Below are positions 40,036 through 48,177 of a stretch of 64,000 bases of DNA, piece by piece; the first letter of the stretch is position 1, and each line of letters begins with the position of its first letter. A program made the position numbers and the translations under genes. The notes beneath the pieces are model-generated. The model did not search any database and had not been told where the DNA came from. It saw nothing but the letters and a program-made list of their open reading frames with translations. The DNA is from Pseudomonas sp. PA15(2017) (GTDB taxonomy: Bacteria; Pseudomonadota; Gammaproteobacteria; Pseudomonadales; Pseudomonadaceae): the NCBI RefSeq assembly GCF_001945395.1, contig NZ_MSXV01000058.1, forward strand, positions 111,706 to 175,705. The letters run 5' to 3'.

Positions 40036-41406
40036 TCAGATGCGCACCCGAAAGGCCGCACCCCCCAGCTCGGACTCCTCGAGAAAAAGCTCGCCTTCGT
40101 AGCTTTCGATGATGTCCTTGACCACCGCGGTACCAATGCCCTGCCCCGGGTGCTGGGCGTCCAGGCGCTCGCCACGGCGCAGGATGCGCTCACGCTGATC
40201 CACCGGCACGCCCGGCCCGTCGTCTTCTACGCAGAGCTGACAGGTGTCTCCTTCGATTCGGGCACTGATGCGCACCTGGCCCAGGCACAGGCGGTAGGCG
40301 TTCTCCAGCAGGTTGCCGAGCAGCTCGAGCAGCGCGGCGCGCTCCATGGGAATTTCCAGCCAGGCATCGAACTGACGCTGCACGTTTACCTGCTTGTCCC
40401 GGTAGACCTTGTCGAGCGCCTCGCAGAGGTTGTCAACTACCCTGGCGAACTGTACCCGATGGCGAACCAGGCCGCTCTTGCGCAGGCTGGCGCGCTGCAG
40501 CTGATAGCCGATCTGCTGGCTCATGCGCTCGATCTGCCCCTGAAGAATCTGTGACTGCTCACGGTTCTCCGGCTTGGCGGCGATCACCTCCGCCGCCCCC
40601 TGCAGCACCGACAGTGGCGTCTTCAGGCTGTGCGCCAGATCATCGAGGGAATGCCGGTAGCGCTCACGCTGCTGGCGCTCGCTGTCGAGCAGGCGGTTCA
40701 GCGAGCCGGTCAGGCGCAGCAACTCGCGCGGGTGCTCGTCGCTCAGCCGATCGCGGGTACCGCTCTCCACTTCGTCCAGCTCCTCACGCAGCCCACGCAG
40801 GCTGCGAAAGCCCCAGGTCAGCCCGAACCACAACAGCCCCAGGAGCAGCAGCAAGGCCCCACCGAGCCACAGGTAGAGCTGCTTGGTGAAATCGTTGAAA
40901 AGCACCAGGGTATCGCTGGCCGGCTGCAGGGTGACGATGCTGAACGCTGCGCTTTTCCCGCGCAGCAGCTTGATCTCGACGTCATAGAGGTAGAAATCGC
41001 GGCCTTGACGATCGGTGGTACGCAGCAGCTCGTCGCCGCGCCCATCGTAGCTTGGCAAGTAGGACACGGAGATGTCCCGCGTCGACGAGGACTGCCACAC
41101 CAAGTTCCCGTCGCGGTCGTAGATAAAGCCCAGCAACTGGGCGTCGGGTAGATCGAATTCCTCGTCCGGCAGCTTGCTGGGCATGCGCAGCTCGCCATCG
41201 TCGGTGCGGGCGGCGGAGATCAACGCACCGGCATCGGCGGCCAGGCGCTTCTCCACGGATTTTTCCAGGGCGATCAGGAAAGCACCCTGCAAGGCTGGCA
41301 GCAGCGCCGCCATGAACAGCACAGCGATCACCGTGCTGCCGAGCATCAGGCGCAGGCGCAGGGAGGAAACCCAGCGCGCTCTCAATCGGCCAAAGCCTGA
41401 GGTCAT
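40036..41406 (-). CDS. phoQ: Sensor histidine kinase PhoQ
   Basis: 456 residues. Two membrane spans (about 18-40 and 180-200: LMLGSTVIAVLFMAALLPAL and LWLGGALLLLLGLLWFGL) flank an acidic periplasmic sensor domain (DDGELRMPSKLPDEEFDLPD). The HisKA motif is DDLAHSLKTPLSV, the N-box LGNLLENAYRL, and the G1 box VEDDGPGVP. PhoQ senses low Mg2+ and cationic peptides and phosphorylates PhoP. It overlaps phoP by 4 bp in the oprH-phoP-phoQ operon. Confidence 0.92.
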   Translation of the reverse strand: MTSGFGRLRARWVSSLRLRLMLGSTVIAVLFMAALLPALQGAFLIALEKSVEKRLAADAGALISAARTDDGELRMPSKLPDEEFDLPDAQLLGFIYDRDGNLVWQSSSTRDISVSYLPSYDGRGDELLRTTDRQGRDFYLYDVEIKLLRGKSAAFSIVTLQPASDTLVLFNDFTKQLYLWLGGALLLLLGLLWFGLTWGFRSLRGLREELDEVESGTRDRLSDEHPRELLRLTGSLNRLLDSERQQRERYRHSLDDLAHSLKTPLSVLQGAAEVIAAKPENREQSQILQGQIERMSQQIGYQLQRASLRKSGLVRHRVQFARVVDNLCEALDKVYRDKQVNVQRQFDAWLEIPMERAALLELLGNLLENAYRLCLGQVRISARIEGDTCQLCVEDDGPGVPVDQRERILRRGERLDAQHPGQGIGTAVVKDIIESYEGELFLEESELGGAAFRVRI

Positions 41407-42080
41407 CGGCAGCGCTCGGTGAACAGATAGCCTTGGCCGCGCACCGTTTCGATCGGTTTGAAGCCGCTCGCATTCTCCAGCTTGCGCCGCAGGCGGCCAA
41501 CCAGCACTTCGATGACGTTGGGGTCACGTTCTTCGTCATCGGGATACAGCTGCTCGATCAACCGCTCCTTGGGCACCACCTGTTGGTGGTGGCGCATCAG
41601 GTACTCGAGGATGCGGTACTCGTAGGCGGTCAGCCCCATGCCCGCGCCCTCGATGAGCGCCTGTTTGCGGTTCATGTCGAGCAGCAATGGACCGGCCTCG
41701 ATGGTCGACTGGATAAAGCCGGAAGAGCGGCGCAACAGCGCGTTGAGGCGCGCCTCGAGCTCTTCGAACTGAAAGGGTTTGACCACGTAATCGTCGGCGC
41801 CGGAGGCCAGGCCCTCGACCTTGTCCTGCCAGTTGCCGCGCGCGGTGAGAATCAGGATGGGAAAGGTCTTGTCGCGACTGCGCAGTTGGCGGATCAGATC
41901 CAGCCCGCTGATGCCCGGCAGGCCGAGATCGATCACTGCCAGATCATGGTGGTACTCATCGACGCGATACAGCGCTTCCTCGGCGTTGGCGACCGCGTCC
42001 ACCACGTGGCCCTGTTCGCCGAGTCGGGTATACAGATGATGGCGCAGCAGCGCTTCATCCTCCACGACCAGCAATTTCAT
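41403..42080 (-). CDS. phoP: Response regulator PhoP
   Basis: 225 residues. Receiver domain with the acidic pocket ED8-9 and phospho-acceptor Asp51 (LAVIDLGLPG), then an OmpR-type winged helix (LTAYEYRILEYLMRHHQQVV and VLVGRLRRKLENASGFKPI). Regulates oprH and lipid A modification and other low-Mg2+ genes. PhoP half-sites lie in front of oprH, so the operon is autoregulated. Confidence 0.93.
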   Translation of the reverse strand: MKLLVVEDEALLRHHLYTRLGEQGHVVDAVANAEEALYRVDEYHHDLAVIDLGLPGISGLDLIRQLRSRDKTFPILILTARGNWQDKVEGLASGADDYVVKPFQFEELEARLNALLRRSSGFIQSTIEAGPLLLDMNRKQALIEGAGMGLTAYEYRILEYLMRHHQQVVPKERLIEQLYPDDEERDPNVIEVLVGRLRRKLENASGFKPIETVRGQGYLFTERCR

Positions 42081-42172
42081 CGTTGCATGCCCTCTTCGTT
42101 ATGAAACGGCAAGAAACTCATTGATTCAATAATCTTGCGAGCTAAAGCTCTGCAAGGCCTAGGCGGCCCCGC

Positions 42173-42244
42173 AAGAACAGGCGAGAAACGGTCGGAGTCG
42201 CAGGCGACTGTACTTTCGTACATGAGCATTTCAAGCCTGTTCTT
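42173..42244. repeat. Inverted repeat in the oprH-phoP gap
   Basis: AAGAACAGGC (42173-42182) pairs with GCCTGTTCTT (42235-42244); inside lies a GTAC-TTTC-GTAC hairpin. The 200-bp gap between oprH and phoP carries this structure and nothing coding. It resembles an intergenic repeat I associate with Pseudomonas genomes and could process or attenuate the mRNA between oprH and phoPQ. Confidence 0.5.
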
Positions 42245-42281
42245 AACGGCGCAGGGCCGACGCACAGCTGATTAGGGTGCC

Positions 42282-42890
42282 TTAGAACTTGTAGTTGGCG
42301 CCCAGGTACCACTGACCGCTGCTATGCAGGTCCAGGGAGCCGACCTTGCCCTGACCGTGCGGGGCGAATTCGGTGTTGGCATTGGTGCGCAGATAACGGT
42401 AGCCACCTTCGATGGAGGTGCTGTCGTTGACTTCCTGCAACAGGCCTGCCTGCAGACCGGCAGCATACCCGACATTGGTGTCACGCGAGACACCCGGGCT
42501 GTTCTGCTCCAGCTTGACCAGACCCAGGGTACCACCGCCGAACACCTTGGTGCCGTTGTTGTTCAGCGGCAGGAAGGCGTCATAGCTGCCGAGCAGATTC
42601 TGCTGGCGCAGCTTGTAGCCGTTGTTGCTGCCGGACATGCGCTCGTAGGTGGCGTAGTAACGACCGACATCGTTCTGTCGGCCGGCGCGCACACCCCAGG
42701 TGCTGGTGCTGTTGATCACGCTGTCGAAGTTCGGGTCACCCAGGTTGGCATTGAGCGCCGAGGATTTCTGGATGTTGTTGCTGGTCTGGCCCCAGGTTAA
42801 GCCGGCGAAGTTGTTGTCGGCGTGGGCGGTAGCGGCCGCGCCGAATACCAGGGAAGTCGCCAGAGCCAGTTTGGTCAGAGTCGCTTTCAT
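42282..42890 (-). CDS. oprH: Outer membrane protein OprH
   Basis: 202 residues from the ATG at 42890 (GAGAGG upstream). Signal peptide MKATLTKLALATSLVFGAAA to TAHA; mature protein starts DNNFAGLTWGQTSNNIQKSS and contains RQQNLLGSYDAFLPLNNNGT and VGYAAGLQAGLLQEVNDSTS, closely following P. aeruginosa OprH. It is an eight-stranded barrel that binds LPS under low Mg2+ and replaces divalent cations. First gene of the phoPQ operon. Confidence 0.95.
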   Translation of the reverse strand: MKATLTKLALATSLVFGAAATAHADNNFAGLTWGQTSNNIQKSSALNANLGDPNFDSVINSTSTWGVRAGRQNDVGRYYATYERMSGSNNGYKLRQQNLLGSYDAFLPLNNNGTKVFGGGTLGLVKLEQNSPGVSRDTNVGYAAGLQAGLLQEVNDSTSIEGGYRYLRTNANTEFAPHGQGKVGSLDLHSSGQWYLGANYKF

Positions 42891-42953
42891 GGAGATGCCT
42901 CTCGAATGCCAGTGGTTAGTGAAGAACTCGAGGGTCATCCTGCACGCTATCGA

Positions 42954-42992
42954 CTGAACCCTTCCTGAACCTTTGCTGAACCTTGCCTGAAC
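42954..42992 (-). promoter_or_regulatory. Four phased PhoP half-sites upstream of oprH
   Basis: CTGAAC occurs on the plus strand at 42954, 42965, 42976 and 42987, i.e. GTTCAG on the minus strand four times with an exact 11-bp period, 64-102 bp upstream of the oprH start. Pairs of such half-sites make a PhoP box. Confidence 0.85.
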
Positions 42993-43043
42993 GATCGGCC
43001 AGCAGGCTTTTTCACCGCCTGCCACGCCGTAATGGCCCGGACA

Positions 43044-43057
43044 TTGACCAGGGTCAA
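43044..43057 (+). promoter_or_regulatory. ANR/DNR (FNR-type) box for the nap operon
   Basis: TTGACCAGGGTCAA is a perfect palindrome fitting TTGA(T/C)-N4-(A/G)TCAA. It lies 117 bp upstream of the napE start and 154 bp upstream of the divergent oprH start. Confidence 0.65.
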
Positions 43058-43173
43058 TACCCCGCCGGCCAGTGCGACTAAGGTCGGGCTTAACGACCAG
43101 AGACCGTCAGGTTGCCAACACGGCAGCCCGCGATGACGGCACATGCACACGCCTGACCGATGAAGACCTGCCC

Positions 43174-43341
43174 ATGCCTAGCCCATCCGAAGACACCGGG
43201 GGCAAACGCCGCGAACGCCGGCTGTTTGTATTCCTGGTGATATTCCTCTTCCCGCTGCTTTCCGTGGCCCTCGTCGGCGCCTACGGCTTCGCCGTCTGGT
43301 TCCTGCAGATGCTCTTCGGCCCGCCCGGCCCACCCAACTGA
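43174..43341 (+). CDS. napE: Periplasmic nitrate reductase membrane protein NapE
   Basis: 55 residues from the ATG at 43174. One transmembrane segment (LFVFLVIFLFPLLSVALVGA, then YGFAVWFLQMLFGPPGPPN), the usual NapE layout. Its role in nitrate reduction is not settled. First gene of napEDABC; napF, present in P. aeruginosa between napE and napD, is absent here. Confidence 0.85.
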   Translation: MPSPSEDTGGKRRERRLFVFLVIFLFPLLSVALVGAYGFAVWFLQMLFGPPGPPN

Positions 43342-43366
43342 TTCACCTCGGCTACAGGAGCCCGTC

Positions 43367-43627
43367 ATGGACGCCCCCCTGCACATCGCCAGCTTCATCG
43401 TGCATGCCCGCCCCGAGCAGCTCGATGCGGTACTCGCCAACCTGCGCCTGCTCGACGACCTGGACGTGCATCAGCACAGCCCGCAAGGCAAGGCCGTGGT
43501 AGTCATCGAGGCGCGCGACGAAAAACTCATCCTGCAGCGCATCGACCAGGTCAACGCGCTGCCCGGCGTGCTCAACGCCGCACTGATCTACCACGAATGC
43601 CTCACTTCGGAAGGAGCCGCTCGATGA
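43367..43627 (+). CDS. napD: NapD chaperone
   Basis: 86 residues with the ferredoxin-like NapD pattern: IASFIVHARPEQLDAVLANL, DLDVHQHSPQGKAVVVIEAR, and LPGVLNAALIYHE. NapD binds the twin-arginine signal of NapA and holds it back until the molybdenum cofactor is inserted. Overlaps napA by 4 bp. Confidence 0.92.
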   Translation: MDAPLHIASFIVHARPEQLDAVLANLRLLDDLDVHQHSPQGKAVVVIEARDEKLILQRIDQVNALPGVLNAALIYHECLTSEGAAR

Positions 43628-46128
43628 GCATGACCCGCCGCGAATTCACCAAGGCCCAGGCTGCAGCCATCGCCGCAGCCGCCGCTGGCCTGCCGATCGC
43701 GTCCAGCGCCAGCAACCTGGTCGCCGACGCGGAGAACACCCGCCTGGACTGGAACAAGGCGCCCTGCCGCTTCTGCGGCACCGGCTGCAGCGTGATGGTC
43801 GCCACCCGCGACAACCGCGTAGTGGCCACCCACGGCGATATCAAGGCGGAGGTCAACCGTGGCCTGAACTGCGTCAAGGGCTACTTCCTGTCGAAGATCA
43901 TGTACGGCGTCGACCGCCTGACCACGCCCTTGCTGCGCATGAAAGACGGCGTCTACGACAAGCAGGGCGAATTCCGGCCGATCAGTTGGGAACAGGCCTT
44001 CGACATCATGGAAGACAAGTTCAAGCAGGCCCTGCGCGAGCACGGCCCGCAGGCCGTGGGCATGTTCGGCTCCGGGCAGTGGACGATCTGGGAAGGCTAC
44101 GCCGCCAACAAGCTGATGAAAGCGGGCTTTCGCAGCAACAACATCGACCCCAACGCCCGCCATTGCATGGCCTCGGCGGTGATGGGCTTCATGCGCACCT
44201 TCGGCATGGACGAGCCGATGGGCTGCTACGACGACATCGAGGCCACTGACAGCTTCGTGCTGTGGGGCTCGAACATGGCCGAGATGCACCCGGTGCTGTG
44301 GAGCCGCGTCACCGACCGGCGCCTGAGCCACCCCGGCGTCAAGGTGGCGGTGCTGTCGACCTTCGAACACCGCAGCTTCGACCTGGCCGACATCTCCATG
44401 GTGTTCAAGCCGCAAACCGACCTGTTGATCCTCAACTACATCGCCAACCACATCATCCAGAGCGGCGCGGTGAACCAGGATTTCGTCAAGCGCCACACCC
44501 GCTTCGCCCTCGGCGCCGACGACATCGGCTACGGCCTGCGCCCGGAAAACCCGCTGGAGGTGAAGGCCAAGAACGCGAAGAACGCCAATACCTGGAGCGA
44601 CCTGTCGTTCGAGCAGTTCGCCGCCTTCGTCAAACCTTATACGTTGGAGCGCGCTGCCAGGGAATCGGGCGTGACGGCCGAACGCCTCAAGGCACTGGCC
44701 GAGCTGTACGCCGACCCGAAGCGCAAGGTGGTGTCGTTCTGGACCATGGGTTTCAACCAGCACACCCGCGGCGTGTGGGCCAACAATCTGATCTACAACA
44801 TCCACTTGCTGACCGGCAAGATCAGCGAGCCGGGCAACAGCCCCTTCTCGCTGACCGGCCAGCCTTCGGCCTGCGGCACCGCCCGCGAGGTGGGCACCTT
44901 TTCCCATCGCCTGCCGGCCGACCTGGTGGTCACCAACCCGAAACACCGCGCCACCGCCGAGAAGATCTGGAAGTTGCCTGCCGGCACCATCCAGGAAAAG
45001 CCCGGTTTCCACGCCGTGGAGCAGAGCCGCATGCTCAAGGATGGCGTGCTCAAGGTGTACTGGACCCAGGTCAGCAACAACATGCAGGCCGGCCCGAACA
45101 TCATGCAGGAAGTGCTGCCCGGCTGGCGCAAGCCGGACAACTTCGTGATCGTCTCCGACGTCTACCCGACCACCTCGGCCCAGGCCGCCGACCTGATCCT
45201 GCCCAGCGCCATGTGGGTGGAGAAGGAAGGCGCCTATGGCAATGCCGAGCGTCGCACGCAGTTCTGGCACCAACTGGTCGGCGCACCGGGCGAGGCGAAA
45301 TCCGACCTGTGGCAACTGGTGGAATTCTCCAAACGCTTCACCACCGACGAAGTCTGGCCGGCCGAATTGCTGGCCAAGGCACCGCAGCTCAAGGGCAAGA
45401 CACTCTATGAGGTGCTGTACAGGAACGGCCAGGTCGATGCCTTCCCGGCCGAACAGCTGGAAAAGGGCTTTCGCAATGACGAAGCGCAGGCCTTCGGCTT
45501 TTACCTGCAGAAGGGCCTGTTCGAGGAATATGCCCAGTTCGGCCGTGGCCATGGTCACGACCTGGCGCCGTTCGATCGCTACCACAGCGAGCGTGGCCTG
45601 CGCTGGCCGGTGGTCGAGGGTTCGGAAACCCGCTGGCGTTATCGCGAGGGCCACGACCCTTATGTGGCCAAGGGCAGCGACGTGCAGTTCTACGGCTACC
45701 CGGACAACCGCGCGATCATTTTCGCTCTGCCCTACGAGCCGCCAGCCGAGGCGCCGGACGACGACTACCCGTTCTGGCTCAGCACCGGCCGCGTGCTCGA
45801 GCACTGGCACACCGGCAGCCTGACCCAGCGCGTCGACGAGCTGCACCGCGCCGTGCCCGATGCCCTGGTGTACATGCACCCCGACGACGCCAAGGCCATG
45901 AATGCCCGGCGCGGCAGCGAGGTGAAAGTGATCAGCCGGCGCGGCGAAATTCGCGCGCGCATCGAGACCCGTGGGCGCAACAAGCCGCCCCGCGGCCTGG
46001 TGTTCGTACCGTTCTTCGACGCCAACAAGCTGATCAACAAGGTCACCCTGGACGCCACCGACCCGATCTCCAAACAGACCGACTACAAGAAGTGCGCGGT
46101 GAAGATCCAACTGATCAGCGCGGCATGA
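43624..46128 (+). CDS. napA: Periplasmic nitrate reductase catalytic subunit NapA
   Basis: 834 residues from the ATG at 43624 overlapping the napD stop. Twin-arginine signal MTRREFTKAQAAAIAAAAAG. The 4Fe-4S ligands are in CRFCGTGCSV and LNCVKGYF; NARHCMASAVMGF carries the molybdenum-ligating cysteine. C-terminal region HTGSLTQRVDEL, YMHPDDAKAMNARRG binds the bis-MGD cofactor. It reduces nitrate to nitrite in the periplasm, taking electrons from NapB. Full length, so a working enzyme is likely. Confidence 0.97.
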   Translation: MSMTRREFTKAQAAAIAAAAAGLPIASSASNLVADAENTRLDWNKAPCRFCGTGCSVMVATRDNRVVATHGDIKAEVNRGLNCVKGYFLSKIMYGVDRLTTPLLRMKDGVYDKQGEFRPISWEQAFDIMEDKFKQALREHGPQAVGMFGSGQWTIWEGYAANKLMKAGFRSNNIDPNARHCMASAVMGFMRTFGMDEPMGCYDDIEATDSFVLWGSNMAEMHPVLWSRVTDRRLSHPGVKVAVLSTFEHRSFDLADISMVFKPQTDLLILNYIANHIIQSGAVNQDFVKRHTRFALGADDIGYGLRPENPLEVKAKNAKNANTWSDLSFEQFAAFVKPYTLERAARESGVTAERLKALAELYADPKRKVVSFWTMGFNQHTRGVWANNLIYNIHLLTGKISEPGNSPFSLTGQPSACGTAREVGTFSHRLPADLVVTNPKHRATAEKIWKLPAGTIQEKPGFHAVEQSRMLKDGVLKVYWTQVSNNMQAGPNIMQEVLPGWRKPDNFVIVSDVYPTTSAQAADLILPSAMWVEKEGAYGNAERRTQFWHQLVGAPGEAKSDLWQLVEFSKRFTTDEVWPAELLAKAPQLKGKTLYEVLYRNGQVDAFPAEQLEKGFRNDEAQAFGFYLQKGLFEEYAQFGRGHGHDLAPFDRYHSERGLRWPVVEGSETRWRYREGHDPYVAKGSDVQFYGYPDNRAIIFALPYEPPAEAPDDDYPFWLSTGRVLEHWHTGSLTQRVDELHRAVPDALVYMHPDDAKAMNARRGSEVKVISRRGEIRARIETRGRNKPPRGLVFVPFFDANKLINKVTLDATDPISKQTDYKKCAVKIQLISAA

Positions 46129-46139
46129 GGAGCTCAGCC

Positions 46140-46625
46140 ATGAAACTGCGTTATCTGCCCCTGCTGCTGCTCGCCGTGTTCGGCGTGGCAGTGGCTGCCG
46201 ACCTCGGCTACCCGCTGGACGCCCCGGCACCGGATGGTCGCCGCCCGGGCGGCACCCTGACCCAGGAATTCCCGGCACCGCGCATCGCACCCGAGGAAAA
46301 CAAGGACATCCGCCGCGAGCGCAACTACCCCGAGCAGCCGCCAACCATTCCGCACACCATCGTCGGTTACCAGGTGGATCGTTTCGGCAACCGCTGCATG
46401 GCCTGCCACAGCCGCGCCAACAGCGCGCGCAGCCAGGCGCCGATGATCAGCATCACCCATTACATGGACCGTGAAGGCCAGGCCCTGGCCGCCATGTCGC
46501 CGCGCCGCTATTTCTGCACCCAGTGCCACGTCACCCAGGCCGAGGTGAAGCCGCTGGTGGAGAACGGTTTCAGGAACATCGACCAGATTCTGCAGGGTGA
46601 ACGCAAACCTGCCGGGCACCCCTGA
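46140..46625 (+). CDS. napB: Diheme cytochrome NapB
   Basis: 161 residues from the ATG at 46140. Signal peptide MKLRYLPLLLLAVFGVAVAA, then two heme c sites, CMACH and CTQCH, with HYMDREGQ and HTIVGYQVD as probable axial-ligand regions. NapB passes electrons from NapC to NapA in the periplasm. Confidence 0.95.
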   Translation: MKLRYLPLLLLAVFGVAVAADLGYPLDAPAPDGRRPGGTLTQEFPAPRIAPEENKDIRRERNYPEQPPTIPHTIVGYQVDRFGNRCMACHSRANSARSQAPMISITHYMDREGQALAAMSPRRYFCTQCHVTQAEVKPLVENGFRNIDQILQGERKPAGHP

Positions 46626-46634
46626 GGAGGCACC

Positions 46635-47231
46635 ATGAAATCGCTGCTCGCCCTGCTCGGCACTTACTGGAAGGTCCTGCGCCGCCCCAGCGTGCACTAC
46701 AGTCTGGGCTTCCTGACCCTGGGCGGCTTCATCGCCGGGATCATCTTCTGGGGTGGCTTCAATACCGCGCTGGAGGCCACCAACACCGAGCAATTCTGCA
46801 TTTCCTGCCATGAAATGCGCGACAACGTGTTCGTCGAACTGCAGGACACCATCCACTACAACAACCGTTCCGGGGTGCGCGCCACCTGCCCGGATTGTCA
46901 CGTGCCGCACCAGTGGACGGACAAGATCGCGCGCAAGATGCAGGCCTCCAAGGAGGTCTGGGGCAAGATCTTCGGCACCATCAACACCCGCGAGAAATTC
47001 CTCGAGAAACGCCGCGAACTGGCCGAACACGAGTGGGCACGCCTCAAAGCCAACGACTCGCTGGAGTGCCGCAACTGCCACAACTTCGACTTCATGGACT
47101 TCACCCGCCAGAGCAAGCGCGCCGCGCAGATGCACGCCACGGCATTGGCCAACGGCGAGGCCACCTGCATCGACTGCCACAAGGGCATCGCCCATAAGCT
47201 GCCGGACATGCACAGCGTGCCCGGCTGGTAA
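46635..47231 (+). CDS. napC: Tetraheme quinol dehydrogenase NapC
   Basis: 198 residues. One N-terminal membrane anchor (YSLGFLTLGGFIAGIIFWGG) and four c-type heme motifs: CISCH, CPDCH, CRNCH and CIDCH. NapC oxidises quinol in the inner membrane and feeds NapB. The gene begins 9 bp after napB. Confidence 0.95.
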   Translation: MKSLLALLGTYWKVLRRPSVHYSLGFLTLGGFIAGIIFWGGFNTALEATNTEQFCISCHEMRDNVFVELQDTIHYNNRSGVRATCPDCHVPHQWTDKIARKMQASKEVWGKIFGTINTREKFLEKRRELAEHEWARLKANDSLECRNCHNFDFMDFTRQSKRAAQMHATALANGEATCIDCHKGIAHKLPDMHSVPGW

Positions 47232-47261
47232 GCGGTGGGCCGGTGCGGCAGAATGCCAGCC

Positions 47262-47975
47262 ATGACCAATGCCCCTCTGCCCCGCTGCTGCAGCCCCCTC
47301 GACGATCACTGGCCGTTCACACGGCCACTGGCCGGCGCGCAATTGATCAGCACCCATTTCGATCCCGCCCGACTCGATGAGGGCGACTACCTGGCCGCAG
47401 GCGTGCCGCCGGTGCGCGGCGTCGCCAAGCGCCAGGCCGAGCACCTGGCCGGGCGCTTGTGTGCGCGCGAAGCGCTGTATCGGGTCACCGGCGTGGCCAG
47501 CGTACCGGCGGTCGGCGAGGATCGGGCGCCGCAATGGCCGGCGCAGGTCAGCGGGTCGATCACCCATGGCCAGGGCTGGGCCGCCGCCATCGTCGCGCCC
47601 GCTCGGGATTGGCGGGGGCTGGGCCTGGACGTCGAGCGGCTGCTGTGCAGCGAGCGCGCCGAACAGCTGGTGGGTGAAATTCTCACCGCCGATGAGCTGG
47701 CACGGATCGCCGAGCTGAGCCCCAAGCAGCGCGCCTGGCGGATTAGCCTGGTCTTCTCGCTCAAGGAGAGCCTGTTCAAGGCGCTCTACCCACTGGTGCT
47801 CACGCGCTTCTATTTCCAGGACGCCGAACTGCTCAGCCTCGATCCGGCGCAGCACACCGCACGCCTGCGCCTGCTGATCGACCTGGGTGACGCCTGGCCG
47901 GCCGGCAGCGAGCTGAGCGGTAATTACGTCGAGCTAGGCGAGCAGATCCTCAGCTTGGTGGCCATCGAGGCTTGA
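47262..47975 (+). CDS. pcpS: 4'-phosphopantetheinyl transferase PcpS
   Basis: 237 residues. The motif GLDVERLL (DVE magnesium ligands) and FSLKESLFKALYP (WxxKE-like) define the Sfp/EntD-type transferase. Basal PGSITHGQGWAAAIVA-like segment (SGSITHGQGWAAAI) matches the family. It attaches the phosphopantetheine arm to carrier proteins of fatty acid and siderophore synthesis. P. aeruginosa PcpS (PA1165), the only such enzyme there, lies a few genes from nap, as here. Confidence 0.85.
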   Translation: MTNAPLPRCCSPLDDHWPFTRPLAGAQLISTHFDPARLDEGDYLAAGVPPVRGVAKRQAEHLAGRLCAREALYRVTGVASVPAVGEDRAPQWPAQVSGSITHGQGWAAAIVAPARDWRGLGLDVERLLCSERAEQLVGEILTADELARIAELSPKQRAWRISLVFSLKESLFKALYPLVLTRFYFQDAELLSLDPAQHTARLRLLIDLGDAWPAGSELSGNYVELGEQILSLVAIEA

Positions 47976-47991
47976 ATAAGCACTTGCTCTT

Positions 47992-48089
47992 GTAGCCTGC
48001 GGTTGAGCGAAGCGATACCCAGAGTGAACTCACAGACGGCGCGTTCTCAACACAGCTCCCGGGTATCGCTTCGCTCAACGCCGGGCTAC
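47992..48089. repeat. Inverted REP-like repeat upstream of apeB
   Basis: Arms of about 29 bp: 47992-48020 (ends GAGCGAAGCGATACCC) and 48061-48089 (starts GGGTATCGCTTCGCTC) with a 40-bp spacer. The core TTGAGCGAAGCGATACCC recurs as REP in many Pseudomonas genomes. Confidence 0.7.
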
Positions 48090-48177
48090 CTGAACGGATC
48101 CCTGCATACGCGAGGAAACGCCAACAGCGCCGCGGGCAAATCCGATAAACTCGGCACATTGCCGTCCGGAGTGCCCC

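Noticed and set aside
43588..46344. 918-codon frame on the minus strand opposite napA
   Set aside because: It is a shadow of napA produced by strong third-position GC bias; translation is low-complexity (His/Gly/Val/Ala rich) and fits no protein family.
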